From: Tricholomella constricta
Taxonomy: Eukaryota > Basidiomycota > Agaricomycetes > Agaricales > Lyophyllaceae
NCBI GenBank assembly: GCA_013368375.1
Contig: JAACJP010000043.1
Location: 124,001-188,000, forward strand
Reading direction: 5' to 3'
Length of the DNA stretch: 64,000 nt
Both the position numbers and the translations under genes were made by a program. Numbering within the stretch: position 1 is the first letter of the stretch; every line of letters begins with the position of its first letter. This document shows, one piece after another, positions 33,155 through 45,478 of the stretch. Under the pieces are notes generated by a model that had not been told where the DNA came from, searched no databases, and saw only the letters and a program-made list of their open reading frames with translations.

Positions 33155-35754
33155 ATGGCGGCTTATCTTGCTGCTGGCGTAACCGATCAAGAACACTTAT
33201 CAGGCCGTACACCTACCGTCCGATTCACCACTCTCTCACGTCGTCGAGTTCCTCTACCACTTCATTCTCCCAAAGCCCAAGCCTTCCAGCCAGATTTCAT
33301 TGCTTTGCCTTCCTCCGCCTTTGTATCCGACCGTGACCAAACACGTCTGAACGAATATCAAGAGAAGCCCTCCGCTCTGGGCTTTATCGAAACGCACTTT
33401 CCCGGCCTTTTCGAGCCATACTCTCGTCTTTTATCAGCCGCTATAGCACCCACAAATAGTCAGCCTTCTGGAAGTGATGCCGCCCAACCTCGGAGCACAC
33501 AGCTAAACGACGCGCAGCCTGGCCCTCAGTTGCTGTCAGAGTTAGAGGAGCTATCGACACAGCTAGAAATGAATCAGCTCCCAGCCCCCCCTGGGTGGGT
33601 CTCAAATGCCGTGGAGAAGCATCGTGAATCTCGCTTCCTGGACATGTCGCGTGTTTGCTTCCCCAATGTCCTGTTACCTGGGGAGGGCGAACGGACGCGA
33701 ATGAAGGTGGCTATGATACGATGTTCTGCTCAAATGTACCAGCAGCGATGTACACAACCGTGGCTGCGGTTCTCCCTGGGTCTGATGGCGACGAAGGACG
33801 AGTTGGGTCTCCTGCGTGTTGACGCGACAGGAATGGAGGATTGCGTCTTCAGGAAGGATACTGGGCGTGGTGTAATCGAGGGCATTCGGCTATTGCTCGG
33901 AATCATGTTGGCGACGGATCAGGAACTCGGTCACCACCCAGCCTTTTCATTGCGGGACGCGGAGGCGCCGTCGGTACCAGAACTAGATGCGACGACCGGC
34001 GACAAACGCCCAGCACCTACAACGAATTCAGATAATCAGCCAGATTTGAAGAGAGCGCGGACCGCGGGTATCAGTTCTTCGACGCGAGATCCTCTACCGC
34101 CAGCAAAATACCGATTTAGAGAGGTAAACTTTGTTACCTTGGAGAACAGCAAGCGCCATCTTCCCGAGTCTCCAGTGTCGACAGAGACTCATACTCGATA
34201 TTACATCAAGTACCTCCTCGAAGGCCGAGCCTCCCTGGTCGGACGGTGCGCGCGGGTCTGGTGTGCATACCGGGAGGTGTCCGGGTCGGAAAGGGAGTCG
34301 CTGGCCTCTGTCCACAAGATCAATCCTGATATCCCCATCCTTATCGGTCCATACGCTCTGAAGCTTTACTGTGCAGATATCCACACTGAAACCTATACGC
34401 AAGACATTCTGAGGGTAGCGCAGAAGGCACAGGATGAAGGGATAATTCAACATGTACTCTTGCCGACCGAGTGCGTCATTTGTTTCTCTTTCTCCATGTG
34501 CAACTACACATTTACATTTATTTGTAGTGTCTGGTACTTGGGTAAAATTTCGGAGGTCGTGCGCAACTCGAAAAGCATTGGGATAAAACCAGAAAATACG
34601 GGTTGTGATATCAAAGATCGTGAGGAAATCATTACAATTACGGCGTTCAAACGCACCTTGGACCAATTTGAGACGGGGTATGAGTTCTACGGCGCTATCA
34701 TCGGCGTCTTGAAAGGTGAGTGGTCCGAATACTATTCTGCTCTATCTCCCTCTCTGAAGAGCTTGCAGCAATTGGTGAATTGCAGGACGCAGGTTTGATC
34801 CATCGTGACATTAGCATGGGAAACATCATTTTGAGTGACGAGAAATATGCCAATCCCGACAAGAGCGAACACGTCAACGTAGACTTTGGTAATGGTAAAC
34901 TGGTTGAGGCTGCACTTGTCCGTCGCCAGTCCGCCCCCATGCCGTCGGCTGGTGGCCTCCATGACCTTGACTTGGCAACCTTCATTCCAAAGAGTGTACC
35001 ACCTACAAAAGAACATTGGGTGACAGATGGGGGCTACGTGAGGCTGGTAAGTTTCGATTGGCGAAATTTATGGGTTCCGCTCTCACAGCTGTCTTCAATA
35101 GAAATTGCCCAAGAAATCACCAGAAGAAGAAAAGAATCCACAGTTGGATATTTGTACTGTAAATTTACAGTGTCTGTCTCGATGATGCGATTCCCTTACT
35201 GACTTGGCCCAGGGCACGACACCGTTTTTGTCCATCCCGATTCTCAATGGGAAACAACACTCAGTCTACGATGATGTGAGCTTTATTATTCAACACTATC
35301 CTGCGACATTCACTGACTGCCATTCTTCCAGCTGCAGAGCACATTCTTCGTTCTCTATCTCTCAATGTTTACCTATGACACCCCGACTCCAAACTGCTAC
35401 CCGGAAGCGCCACAGAAAATTTCCCTAGATTGGCCGGCAGAGGTGCAAGGCTGGGCAGATGATCGTGTACCTATGAAGGGTCTAGGGATTCGAAAAGATG
35501 GCTTTTTCCAATATGGGGATAAGTGGTTAACAGTTTTGGCTTGCAAGGGCCTCAAGTTCTGGAGGGGCTCTCTGGAGCCAGGGCTCCTGCTATGCCACTA
35601 CTACGCCTTGATGGAATTCCGACAGGCCCTATTGACCAAGTTTCCAGCACCAGCCGATTATGCGGTCTTCAAAAATGGTAGGATCAAACCTCGTGAAGTA
35701 GCTGCGGCTTTGGAAAAAATTGTAGAGATATACAAGGATGAAGGTCTCTCCTAG
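33155..35754 (+). CDS. FunK1-type fungal protein kinase
   Basis: Six exons by splice consensus: 33155-34470, 34528-34715, 34760-35046, 35102-35158, 35213-35275 and 35332-35754, giving 777 residues in one frame. The kinase signature is GLIHRDISMGNIILSD (HRD loop with Asn), followed by a DFG-equivalent in GGLHDLDLATF. A poorly conserved N-terminal region carries IRCSAQMYQQRC and GRGVIEGIRLLLG, in the position usual for FunK1 proteins. The C-terminus is complete (EKIVEIYKDEGLS). FunK1 kinases are expanded in mushrooms; their roles are little known and some are linked to multicellular development. The true start may lie further upstream. Confidence 0.75.
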
Positions 35755-35861
35755 GATTCATGCATGACAGTCACGCTACATTATGATATCTGCTTGCTCT
35801 AACTCTGAAGTACATCCAATTCATCATTTCAATGAGCAAAAGTCTCATGGTTCCCTTTTGA

Positions 35862-36789
35862 CTACGCCTGAGTGTGCACTGTCAGTCGTTTATATTCCGC
35901 AGAAAAGGACATCTTGCCTACCTTGACAAATATGTGCATAGTTGATTCTGGAGCAACCTGAACATGTATATCTCTGACTCCCATGTGGTAATACCCAAAC
36001 TCGATGCACCGGCCCTTGATAAAATCGTGCTCCACAAAATGTCAGTAATCTAATTCGTTTGCCAGCTTCAAAAGTTCGCCAAGGTGGTATTTGTGACTCC
36101 ACCACTCGTTTTTAGTCAAACCAAGGAGTAGAACATGGTCTGTCCCCTGTACCTTCGCGGAAGAGGACAAGAACTCAGTCAAGAGTCCCGGCAAAGATTC
36201 GTTCCATAACGCCCACGGAAAGTTGAACCAGATAATGCGCGTTGGAACGTCCATTCTATGCCTTCTCAACTCGTCGTGGATATCCTCGGCGTTGATCCGA
36301 AGAACGAGCCTCTCAATGACGGCTTCATCATCTAGCTCTTTATTTTTTTAAAGTTCTGCATAAGCTTTCCCTTCGAATAGACCTTGTTCACAAGTCGCCG
36401 ATGATGCTGGGGCTCAATAATGATACTCACGACTTCTGAGAGAACGGCACCGGCGCGAGGTCTGCGTAATGTGAAGCCCAGATACCATGAAGCGAGCCCC
36501 GCATGGCCGCGAGGGCACACGTCGTCGACATGTTACTGCTCTCTCCAACAAGCAATACCGGTTGTTTCTCTTTAACCAGGATGCGTTCCAGGAAAGCTGA
36601 TGGGGTTTCGGTTCCATCGTATAGTCTACTCGCGTTGAGAATCGGAGCTATTCCAAGACAACCTTGAGCCAGCTGAACACAAGGCCGAGAAAAGGGCCTC
36701 TTACCTTGGCTGGGCTCATGCCCCCCGATAGACAGAGACCGAAAGTCTAACAGGACGTCGGGGTCATCGTCAGTGCTTATCGTAGTCAT
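35862..36789 (-). pseudogene. BMT5-like (DUF2431) Rossmann-fold protein with an internal TGA
   Basis: ATG at 36789. The motif VLLVGESSNMSTTCALAAMRG resembles the SAM-binding loop of BMT5-type rRNA uridine methyltransferases, and RIIWFNFPWALW resembles the family's FNFPH segment. One intron near 36345-36470 joins the parts, but its donor is uncertain: the strongest GTGAGT donor does not keep the frame, while a GTGCCG donor upstream does. The frame meets TGA at 36044-36042 and then stays open for 59 codons with a plausible domain end (HFVEHDFIKGRCIEFG) to TAG at 35864-35862. Either the protein is shortened or the gene is decaying. The Gly-rich loop is less canonical than in BMT5, so the activity is doubtful. 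Confidence 0.5.
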
Positions 36790-37230
36790 CTCGAGAGCAT
36801 GAAATAGGTGTCTATGGGTGAGCTGTAGACATCAGTAAGGTTATGGCCATGTCTCGGCGACCTGCAGGCATGCACGTCGTATCCCGGAAAGAGCCCAAAC
36901 CAAAATTAGGTTTTGGCGCCGTTTGGAGGCTGATCGACATAAAAAGGGATGTGGGTGGACGGAGAAGAATATTGTGTGGTTCTTGAGCGTCAACAGGATT
37001 ATAAGTAGCATGGGAAGCCCCATCTTTGCTCGCTGAAGGTTTGGCGGAATATCTTTCCTCCGAAATCTACAGAAAAGGATGAGCGAATAAAAATAAGAGC
37101 CAGGCCCACCTTACGTGCGCTGGGCCACGCGTGTTGTACTGGAATAAGAATGAATACATATGAAGCGCCCATTCCTCATCCGAATGCAATCGAAGCTTAT
37201 CTGAGCCATGCACAGTGTCAGGTGGGAAGA
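36790..37230. other. Intergenic, nothing recognised
   Basis: Upstream region of the BMT5-like gene. Only short frames without domains. Confidence 0.45.
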
Positions 37231-38247
37231 AGTTGAAGAAAGAAATTTGTCATCGATGACCTGAGTGAGCATGAACTTTCTCAAAAAACGATGAATGCAC
37301 CTCGAGAAGCCGAAATCGAGATGTCAGCAGTTTAATTCATATCTATAAACGAAAAAAAAATGTGAACTAGAAAATTTGTAGAATTACAGACAAGACGTTA
37401 CAAGTACTTGGGCTTCGTTTCTCTAGCGCTTAAACGTTCCATGTACAGCGTATATCGAGAGGTCAGGGCGTCCTTAGGTTGGTCTTGGGTTGGGTTTTCC
37501 ATCATGGACCGAGCTCCAAAAACGCATGAGCATGCAGCGTAAGGGTTTCGACGAGCCCGTCGGAACAGAATGGTCGACGTGATGGCAAGAGAGGTGTATG
37601 TATACTCGTCTGATAGTCAAGTTTCTGTATGTAACTTGAACCTGAGAACAAAACCGAACATGAACTAGAAAACGAACCTGCGTCGCGTGAAGTCCCTTTC
37701 TTCCAGGCACAAATCACTGTTGCTGAAGAAAAGAATTTGTCATCGATGGCCTGAGTGAGCATGAACTTTCTCAAAAAACAACGAATGCACCCCGAGAATC
37801 CAAAAACGAAATGTCAGCAATTTAATTCAGTGTAGGATATCTATAAACGAAAAAAAAACGTGAACTAGAAAATTTGTAGAATTACAGACAAGATGTTACA
37901 AGTACTTGAGCTTCGTTTCTCTAGCGCTTAACCGTTCCATGCACAGCGTATATCGCGAGATCAGTGCATCCTTGGGTTGGCCTTGGGTTGGGTTTTCCAT
38001 CATGGATCATGGACCGAGCTCCAAAAACGCATGGGCATGCAGCGTAAGGGTCTCGACGAGCCCGTCGGAACAGAATGGTCGACGTGATGGCAAGAGGGGT
38101 GTATGTATACTTGTCTGATAGTCAAGTTTCTGTTTGTAAGCTGAACATGAGGAAAAACCAAACACTAACTAAAAAAACGAACCATTGTAAATGCCAGTGC
38201 GTTGCGTGAAGTCCCTTTCTTCCAGGCACAAATCACTGTTGCTGCCC
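37231..38247. repeat. Tandem duplication, about 490-bp unit, 3' flank of the membrane protein gene
   Basis: Copy 1 (about 37231-37720) and copy 2 (about 37721-38247) run parallel with an offset of 490 bp, for example GAATTTGTCATCGATG and CGAACGAGCCCGTCGGAACA-like blocks in both. Each copy ends with CTTCCAGGCACAAATCACTG, which contains the stop codon region of the gene at 38233. Copies differ by scattered substitutions and small indels, so the event is not very recent. Confidence 0.8.
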
Positions 38248-38565
38248 TTGCCGCATCCTCTCGTCCTTTGCCAGGTTCTCAAGGAACATTATCACGCCTC
38301 CAATCCCCGTCATGATGAATCCTACGCCAGTTTGAAAGTAGGTGATGTAAAAGCCGAACATCGCGATCCATTTGAAGATTTTGTAGGACCACAGGCTAAT
38401 TGGAACGATGGCTTTGTATCCGACGAAGGCCAGGATGAGTCCAGACACCAGGTAGCGTGCGCCTCTGTGGAGATAGCTGACGATCAAGAGGAATGCGAAT
38501 ATGCATGATTGGTGGAGAGCAGAGAATTGGCTGATGAAAGGGAGGTTCAGAACTGGCAGTTCCAT
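38233..38565 (-). CDS. Small membrane protein, three predicted TM segments
   Basis: 110 codons from ATG 38565, starting MELPVLNLPFISQF. Hydrophobic segments are at about residues 20-31 (CIFAFLLIVSYL), 38-55 (YLVSGLILAFVGYKAI) and 66-95 (IAMFGFYITYFQTGVGFI), followed by a charged tail ending in a Gln run. The frame is open to 38961, and another in-frame Met would add a short basic leader. I do not recognise the family. The stop codon lies in the duplicated flank described separately. Confidence 0.6.
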   Translation of the reverse strand: MELPVLNLPFISQFSALHQSCIFAFLLIVSYLHRGARYLVSGLILAFVGYKAIVPISLWSYKIFKWIAMFGFYITYFQTGVGFIMTGIGGVIMFLENLAKDERMRQGQQQ

Positions 38566-39022
38566 TTTTGTGGTGGTGGTTGCGGAATGCCCACGGGGTC
38601 TCGAGCGGCCCGGCGGCATCGCCACCGGCCCTCCGATCATACCTCGAGGTCTCCCTATAACGAAAGCATAGAAAGTGGAGGAAAGTACTCGGATTTGACT
38701 GTACGACTTCAAGACGGGGTTGCATAGATCAGTGCACAATTTAATCGACATGCTGACGCCTTCTCTACAACCTGGATACATAGTTGTTGATCGAGGCTGC
38801 AGGCCACACTGGCACGAACATTGTGAATCTTTAGGGCAACACGTACAGGGACGAACTCGAATGCCTTGGTCCACAATGCGCATCTGTGACGTGACTTTGG
38901 TTCGAAGTCCTGGAATTGACAATTTAGATTTGAATATCATACGTCTTCTCGTGACAACCACGTCCAGTGTATCATATACGGCCGACTCATCAAACTACGG
39001 TCACCCCATCCGCCGTTCAAAG
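38566..39022. other. Intergenic, nothing recognised
   Basis: Upstream region of the small membrane protein gene and 3' flank of the kinase relic. The leftward frame of the membrane protein stays open across most of it. Confidence 0.4.
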
Positions 39023-40440
39023 TTATCGCCCCCTCTCATAGATTCGAAGTGTGGAAAGAAGTGCACTGTCGATGACACTGTAAGTAATAAGCTGTTTCGT
39101 TGGCTCCTCTCGGGAGTCGTTCGCCCCTTCGACCGCTATGACATCGTGGAGCGATTCATGATTCTGACTTCTGGTCCGCAATGGACACATGCGGAGGAGG
39201 TGCCTCAGAGGATCAGTCAATGTGGCCTCCAAGGCAGGCAATGGGCTATTGAGTTGAATACGTGCGTTTCGAATTTGCCGTAGCTTGACATTGCCAAATA
39301 TACCCTCGTACTCAGATTTGAGATTCTTGTTTTCAGGGTCACGGAGCACCTCTCGCCAATATAGGAAGTACAAGTATGAATGATTGGTGAACAGAACGGA
39401 CGACCGGCTTTTCCTCCAAGACGCCATTGAGGACTTCGAGGGCGAGGAATTGGGCAGTTCCCTAGTTTGCGAAGTCAGCGACGGAGCTGTGGCAATGGTC
39501 TCCGCTTGTGGTAAGCAGGCCATTTCGAGGTCTGCGATAAATCTTTCATAGCCAGGTTCGGGATCACGATTGGTGCCAGTTGAAGCCTAAAAGTAAATGT
39601 TTCATGGGCTGATATCACGGTGTGTCGCGAAACTGACGATGTCCTAAGATGATCGATGAAACCATGAGCTGTTAATGTCTCAGCGGGAAAGTAAAGGGCT
39701 ACTGTTGTGATAGCTGCACGAAGCCCATTCACAAGTTCCGGGACATCGTTGTACTCCCATAACAGCTTCCCGAATTTATCGGTAGTGCCCGATGGGTGGC
39801 GTTAAGATTACCCCTTTCGATTCCCAATATGTCAGCGACGAGGTCAGTACCAAGAGGGTAATTCTCTCCTCGCGTGTCCGCATTGCAACGTCACCGCCTG
39901 GAGAAGGTTAGCGATAACATGTACACCTGGACCAACAATGTCGTATGTTTGCTTCGCCTGTCCTCTCTGCATTGCGCCACATCCCCTTCAGGATGATGAC
40001 GGGGCGCTTGTCAGTGTACCTCCACACTGAGGTACCCCGATTTACTAAAGGCAGCGAAGCCTATATAGGTAAACCCTCGGTCGTATCGAGCAATAAAAGG
40101 TATGACCAGTTGCAAGTTCCCCCAAGGGTCCATACCGAGATCGTAGTGCGTGGCATCGCAAGTCAAGCGGAGGACAACACGAATAAGCATCTCAAGGCCC
40201 CCAGTTGTCGAGATGTCGTATTTCTGAGAGAAATATACATTGCTGCAGGTGAACAACGCAGCATGGAAAGAGTCGCCGAAGAAGCCTCAAGAAGGCAGCG
40301 CCGATGACATAGATCTGCAACGGTCGTGTAGCGAACTGAGTGCTAGCATAGTCTGCCATCTGGGCAGCCAAAAGGTAGTCCTAACCGACGACTTATTTCG
40401 AGCTCCGTTGTTGTTTGGCGGCAACGCCAAACAACACCAG
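39023..40440 (-). pseudogene. FunK1-type kinase relic
   Basis: Broken leftward frames in at least three phases recall a FunK1 kinase in the right order. A segment with TTGGLEMLIRVVLRLTCD lies near 40030-40256. The helix before the catalytic loop reads VPELVNGLRAAITTVAL near 39690-39760, but no HRD loop follows it. A remnant of the later conserved helix reads GTAQFLALEVLNGVLEE near 39405-39455 in one frame and continues as SYLYFLYWREVLRD in the next. Stops and frame changes make it inactive. It is not a simple copy of the intact kinase at 33155. Confidence 0.5.
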
Positions 40441-40532
40441 CTTCGATGATCGAAAATCATGTACTAGTGACCTGGGGCAAACCTGGGGAATACCTTTGCC
40501 GAATCCTCTAATCTCTCAGAGAAGCACGGGAG

Positions 40533-40865
40533 ATGTCGGACCACATTGTCCCACAACACTCGACACTCGTCTGGCTGGCCCGCGAGCTCGCTTTCACAGT
40601 CTCGGTGTCCTTCATAGTCATCACCACAATCCTTTGGATATTCTTCAACCACGATGGCCCGGTAGCAGCCATAGCACACCGACATGTGCTAGGACACGTG
40701 GTGGTCTGCTCCATCGTCATACTCGCGATTCTGGCATTCTGTACATGGCTCCTCCGGCTCATCTGCCCCTCCTGGATGACATCACGCTCGCATGCGGAGC
40801 ACGAAAAGGCATTGGAGTCGGGGCTGGGGGGGTCGTGTATAGGAACTGCTGAGGGAAAGCTATGA
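40533..40865 (+). CDS. Small hypothetical protein with two TM segments
   Basis: 110 codons from ATG 40533. Two hydrophobic helices (about residues 21-40, FTVSVSFIVITTILWIFF; and 54-76, VVVCSIVILAILAFCTWLL) are separated by a His-rich loop. No family is recognised and there is no independent support for expression, so this may be a chance frame. Confidence 0.35.
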   Translation: MSDHIVPQHSTLVWLARELAFTVSVSFIVITTILWIFFNHDGPVAAIAHRHVLGHVVVCSIVILAILAFCTWLLRLICPSWMTSRSHAEHEKALESGLGGSCIGTAEGKL

Positions 40866-41858
40866 CAAGAACTCCGAGTGGACAGGAGATCCGACACCGC
40901 ACATCGTCGATGGGGTCGACCGACATCGGCTATGGAGCCTGATGTCAGAGAGAGCACCGGAGAATCACGATACGGGAAGTTCAGTCATCATAATGAGCCA
41001 CCGTAACCGTCCCGATCGCACAAGGCCCAATTCTAGTTCCGAGGGAGATGCGAAGTCGTAAAGAGTGCGCAAGGCTAGGCGAGACCCATGGCCCTGACTA
41101 AATACAGGTCTTTGGTCCATAGCTAAGTATAGATGGAAGGGCGTCGCAATTAAATGACCTGTATGACCCAGGTTGTCGAGTCGGAGGGTGGAAGGTGTGT
41201 ATGTATGAATGTTCAAACGTTCAACGTTCGGAGGCAGAATGTTTTTCTGAAAGTTCTTGTCACAGCTCCGGCAAAATCTGATTCTGAATCTGAGCGATTA
41301 TCTGAGCTTTGGGTAATGGAAAACCTTTCGCCATTACCAGAGCTGGTAAAAAAAAAGCATACGACTCTGAGGGATCCAAGTCTTCCGAATTCCTTGCTTT
41401 CCTGGGTTTCTCGGTGTTGCAGAACGGATCGTTCCTGGGTGTCATGCCTGGAACCTAATCTCCAATCTAAAATTCATGCCAACCATGGGAGCCAGAGGCG
41501 CAGTTATTTTATGGTGGACCTCATGGTCTACGACGTTCGCGGCTTGCTTCGTACTGTCATCTAGTACCTGTCTGTGCCGTTTCTTCTCACACGCATCTGG
41601 CAACCTGTCTGCCTCAATCTTCCCCGTGGGCGTGGTTCACTCCATTCCCATTTCAAAAGTGCCAGAATCAGCAGCCGAGGCCTGCCGTCTCCACTTGCCG
41701 CCAGACGATTGGTATGCGGATTCTTGTTTAAAATTAGCTTATTGGACGCAACACATGGTTCGAAAATCAGCGGGTCTTCGATGTGATTCTATAAGAATCC
41801 GGGCCCTGTACTTTCCGTAGCCCAGTCACTTGGACCCACCGTGCATAGCACTATCAAC
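40866..41858. other. Intergenic, promoter region of the transporter
   Basis: Several frames of 60-136 codons overlap on both strands without any domain. Nothing else is recognised. Confidence 0.45.
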
Positions 41859-44379
41859 ATGGCGAGCCAACCCAACGACCCCAGCCCGTTCACTCAGGAC
41901 GAGAAGAAGTTGAGTATCGACAAGCATGATTCGGAGGAAAATATCGAAGGTTCGGTCGTGCTAGACGGCATCCACGATGGGCTAGTGTCCCCCACGGAAG
42001 AGGAGCGAGCAACTTTGAGAAGGGTAGCTGATACGATTCCGTGGAATGCTTATCGTGAGTCTCCAGGCCTTTTGTCGAGGTCGAAACTGATAGTTCGTTC
42101 TAGTTATCGCCATAGTCGAGCTGGCCGAACGTTTCTCTGTACGTGATTTTATTTCCACTCCGCAGATTCCAACTGACGTCCTTTCGAAGTTCTACGGCTC
42201 CTCAGTCGTCTTTGTAAGCGATAATATTCTCTGTACAGCCAAGGTTCTTCTTACCAGGGCTACCGTCGTGTTAGACCAATTTCATCCAGCAAAAGCTTCC
42301 ACCCGGCTCTCACACGGGTGCAGGCTTTGCCAAGGGGCAGTCAGGCGCTCTCGGACTCGGTCAACGTGCATCCACCGGTCTGACAACATTCTACCAATTT
42401 TGGTGTGTACCTTCTCTGATAAGTGTCACGACAGCAAATTGACTTCATTTGATAGGTGTTACGTCACACCTCTCTTCGGAGCGTGGATCGCTGATACCTA
42501 CCTTGGTCGGTTCAACACAATCTGCATCGCCGTCGGTGTCGCGCTTCTCGGCCATATTATTCTCATTATTCCTGCTCTCCCCGGCGTGATTGAGCACAGC
42601 AGCGCCGTTGGAGCCTTTGCCGTGGCGCTGATTGTCATGGGATTAGGTACGCCAAATAAGACATGTACAGTGACAGCATGTCTAAAAATATCACGCCACA
42701 CCCAGGCACGGGATTGTTCAAGGCCAACATTTCTCCTTTGATCGCTGAGCAGTACAAGCGCACCCGCCCCTTCGTGATCACGAGGAAGAGTGGTGAGAGG
42801 GTTATCGTTGATCCCGCATTGACAATCTCCAGGGTGTATATGGTAAACTCTCTGTTCTAATAATACAACTAGCCATCGTCTGACTTGAATCAAAGTATTT
42901 TTACCTTTTTATCAATATCGGTGCATTGGTCGGCCAGATCGGTATGACTTACTCGGAGAAGGTGCGTATCCCTCCAGAAATCCATTGCGTTTTTTTACCT
43001 TTACTTTTCCCATCAGTACGTCGGTTTCTGGCTCGCCTATACCCTTCCGACGATTGTCTTCCTCTTATGCCCAATCGTTCTCCTCATCGGACGAAAACGT
43101 TACGTGCGTTCGCCTCCAACGGGTTCGATTCTCCCGACTGCCTTGCGCCTGTGGAAATTCGCTGCCAAGGGCCGATGGAGCATAAACCCAGTCAGGACCT
43201 ACAGGCAAATGACAGCGGACGACTTTTGGGAAAACGCCAAGCCAAGCAAGCAGGGCGACAACAAGCCCAAGTGGATGACTTTTGACGATCAGTGGGTTGA
43301 TGAAGTGAATCGCGGATTGAAAGCGTGCGGCGTGTTCTGCTTTTATCCGATTTATTGTATGCGCTTTTGTGTTTCACCTTCAGCGGAAAGGCTAATTTGT
43401 GACTGCAGGGCTCACCTACAACCAGTTGAACAATAATCTGACGTCTCAGGCCGCCACTATGTCGACGCACGGTCTGCCCAACGATGTGCTGTCGAACCTT
43501 GACCCTTTTGCCCTCATCATTTTCATACCCATTTGCGATCAATTTGTATGTATCAGACTCTCTATCAATACCTCGCGAGGGGTCTCACACATAAATCATA
43601 GATCTATCCTGGCCTCCGCCGAGTTGGAATCAACTTTAGCGCCCTCAAGAAAATCACGGGTGGATTTGTTACCGGCGCTGGAGCCATGATCTGGGCTGCA
43701 GGTAGATTTACTTTCCCTAGTCTTTGACAATTTACTAATGAGCCTCGAATTAGTGCTGCAGCACTATATTTATAAAGTACGGCGCTCCGCATCGTATATG
43801 GTATATTGATCGACATTGTTGCTTAGACCAACCCCTGTCACTACTCTGCTGCGACGTGCAAAGATGCAGAGGGGAACGCAGTGGTCTCGCCTCTCAATGT
43901 CTGGATACAAACCGGCTCGTCAGTCCCTCTGTGCTCAATTCTCTTTACTTCGACACTAATGCTACTCATCCGATGCATAGTTACGTCCTCATCGCCTTCA
44001 GTGAGATTTTCGCGTCCATTACGGGGCTGGAATACGCCTTTACAAAGGCGCCGATCAACATGCGATCGCTCGTAATGGCCGTGTTCCTCTTCACCTCGGC
44101 CATCTCCTCCGCCCTCGGCGAGGCGTTCGTCTGTGAGCCCCATCGCCTCATTTCTTAGCATGCGTAATACGGTTCTGACATTATCGGCGTCCAGCACTTT
44201 CTTCTGACCCGCTGCTGATTTGGAATTACGGTGTCATGGCTTGTCTAGCCTGCGTCACGGGCACGGTATTCTGGTTCTTCGTGCGGAAATTGGACGCACA
44301 GGAAGATAAGCTCAATAAGTTGAACGAGGGTCGTGGTGCGCACGGGGCGGCGGCTGATGCTGACATGAAGAACCTCTAA
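41859..44379 (+). CDS. PTR2-type proton-coupled peptide transporter
   Basis: About 11 exons from ATG 41859 to TAA 44377-44379. Early exons by splice consensus: 41859-42054, 42104-42138, 42190-42213 (24 nt), 42275-42402, 42456-42646, 42706-42842, 42896-42961, then 43017 onward. The N-terminus is acidic and cytosolic. The first helix region reads LIAIVELAERFS, close to the ExxER(F/Y) motif that couples protons in this family. Other landmarks are YVTPLFGAWIADTYLGR, GTGLFKANISPLIAEQY and the conserved FYPIYWLTYNQLNNNL. About 12 membrane helices are expected. It should import di- and tripeptides at the plasma membrane. The gene looks intact; a retroelement stack starts about 80 bp after its stop codon. 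Confidence 0.85.
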
Positions 44380-44569
44380 GGATTGACAGCATGACTGGAA
44401 CCTTGTATATACTGTCTCACGCGCTGTACTAAAGCTGATGTTATGATATTAACGTGCAATGAAAAACTACCCTGCGCTGTTCGCCTTCATCGCCACATCA
44501 GGCCGATTCCGTTCGGCCTTTGGCGACCTCACCCTACCACCCTGAGACAACCTCGAAGACCGTGCATAA

Positions 44570-44579
44570 GACCACAAAG
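44570..44579. repeat. Target site duplication of the inner LINE, left copy
   Basis: GACCACAAAG is repeated at 63439-63448, right after the poly(A) tail of the inner LINE. A chance 10-bp match at that exact place is unlikely. Confidence 0.8.
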
Positions 44580-44686
44580 GATCTAGTATTTAGTATGTAT
44601 TTGGTCGACTACGTTACGTAAGTAACTCAGGTGTGAAACCTCGTCGACTCGTCGAGAAGGGGCAGGACGATGGAAAGGGAGGGGAA

Positions 44687-45478
44687 TTAAGTATCGGAAG
44701 TAATAATGGAGAATTTTTGAGATTTAGTGAGCAAAGAAATGTAGGACAGGTGAGGGGGGAGAGTGATCAAGGGTTTCCGGTTACGATTGTCGGAGGAAGA
44801 CGGGTGAGAGATTGAGGACGCACGTTTGGCAATACCCCAGATTCGGCCAGCTAGACGGATAAGGGTCGTGTGCCATGTTGCCGCAATACGGAGTCGCAAG
44901 CGTTCGACCTTAAAGGAGGGAAGGGATGTGAGGTTTAAATCACGCGTGATATCATCGATGTCGGGTAGAACACCGTAGTAATACATGGTGTAGCCCGTGG
45001 GCCAACTCTGTGAGTCGTGCGAGATAGTACACGCATGCTCAAGAGTGCAAGATTGGTAAGGGGCGGGGACACCGAAGACATCAAGGAGCGTGGAGGTAGC
45101 CGAGACGATGGTTCTGTTCGCGTCATCGCGTAAGGTTGAGAAGCGAGGACAGCGAACGAAGATGTGGCGAGCATCTTCGAGTGTTTGACATCCAAACCTA
45201 CAGTAAGGCTGTTCGCTTGATCGTAGGCGGGCGGATAGGCGGGACGCTGTGTCGAGCTGGTGTGCACGGAGGTAGAGCTGGACGACGGCCGAGAAGGATG
45301 AGGAGGCTCGGGTGTAAGGGAAATCCGGAGGGGCCCTATGATCGTACAGTAAGGAGGAGTAATGGTTCAGGGAAGGAGAATGAAGATAAGACGAGGTAGC
45401 TAAGGCATTTTGTATGTAGCGGGTGAGATCGGTGTCAATCCACCCATCGGCGGTGGTGAAGGCGGAGAAGGCATCCAT
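44687..45478 (-). pseudogene. Antisense fragment of another LINE ORF2 C-terminus
   Basis: A leftward frame of 264 codons from ATG 45478 (open to 45541). It contains a C-x3-C-x7-H-x4-C zinc motif (YCRFGCQTLEDARHIFVRC), typical of the tail of LINE reverse transcriptases. It is not a copy of the host LINE's own tail (CQHCPDDEETLRHFLYQC). No poly(T) marks its left end, and it lies inside the target duplication of the larger LINE, so it seems to be part of that LINE's 5' region. Confidence 0.6.
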
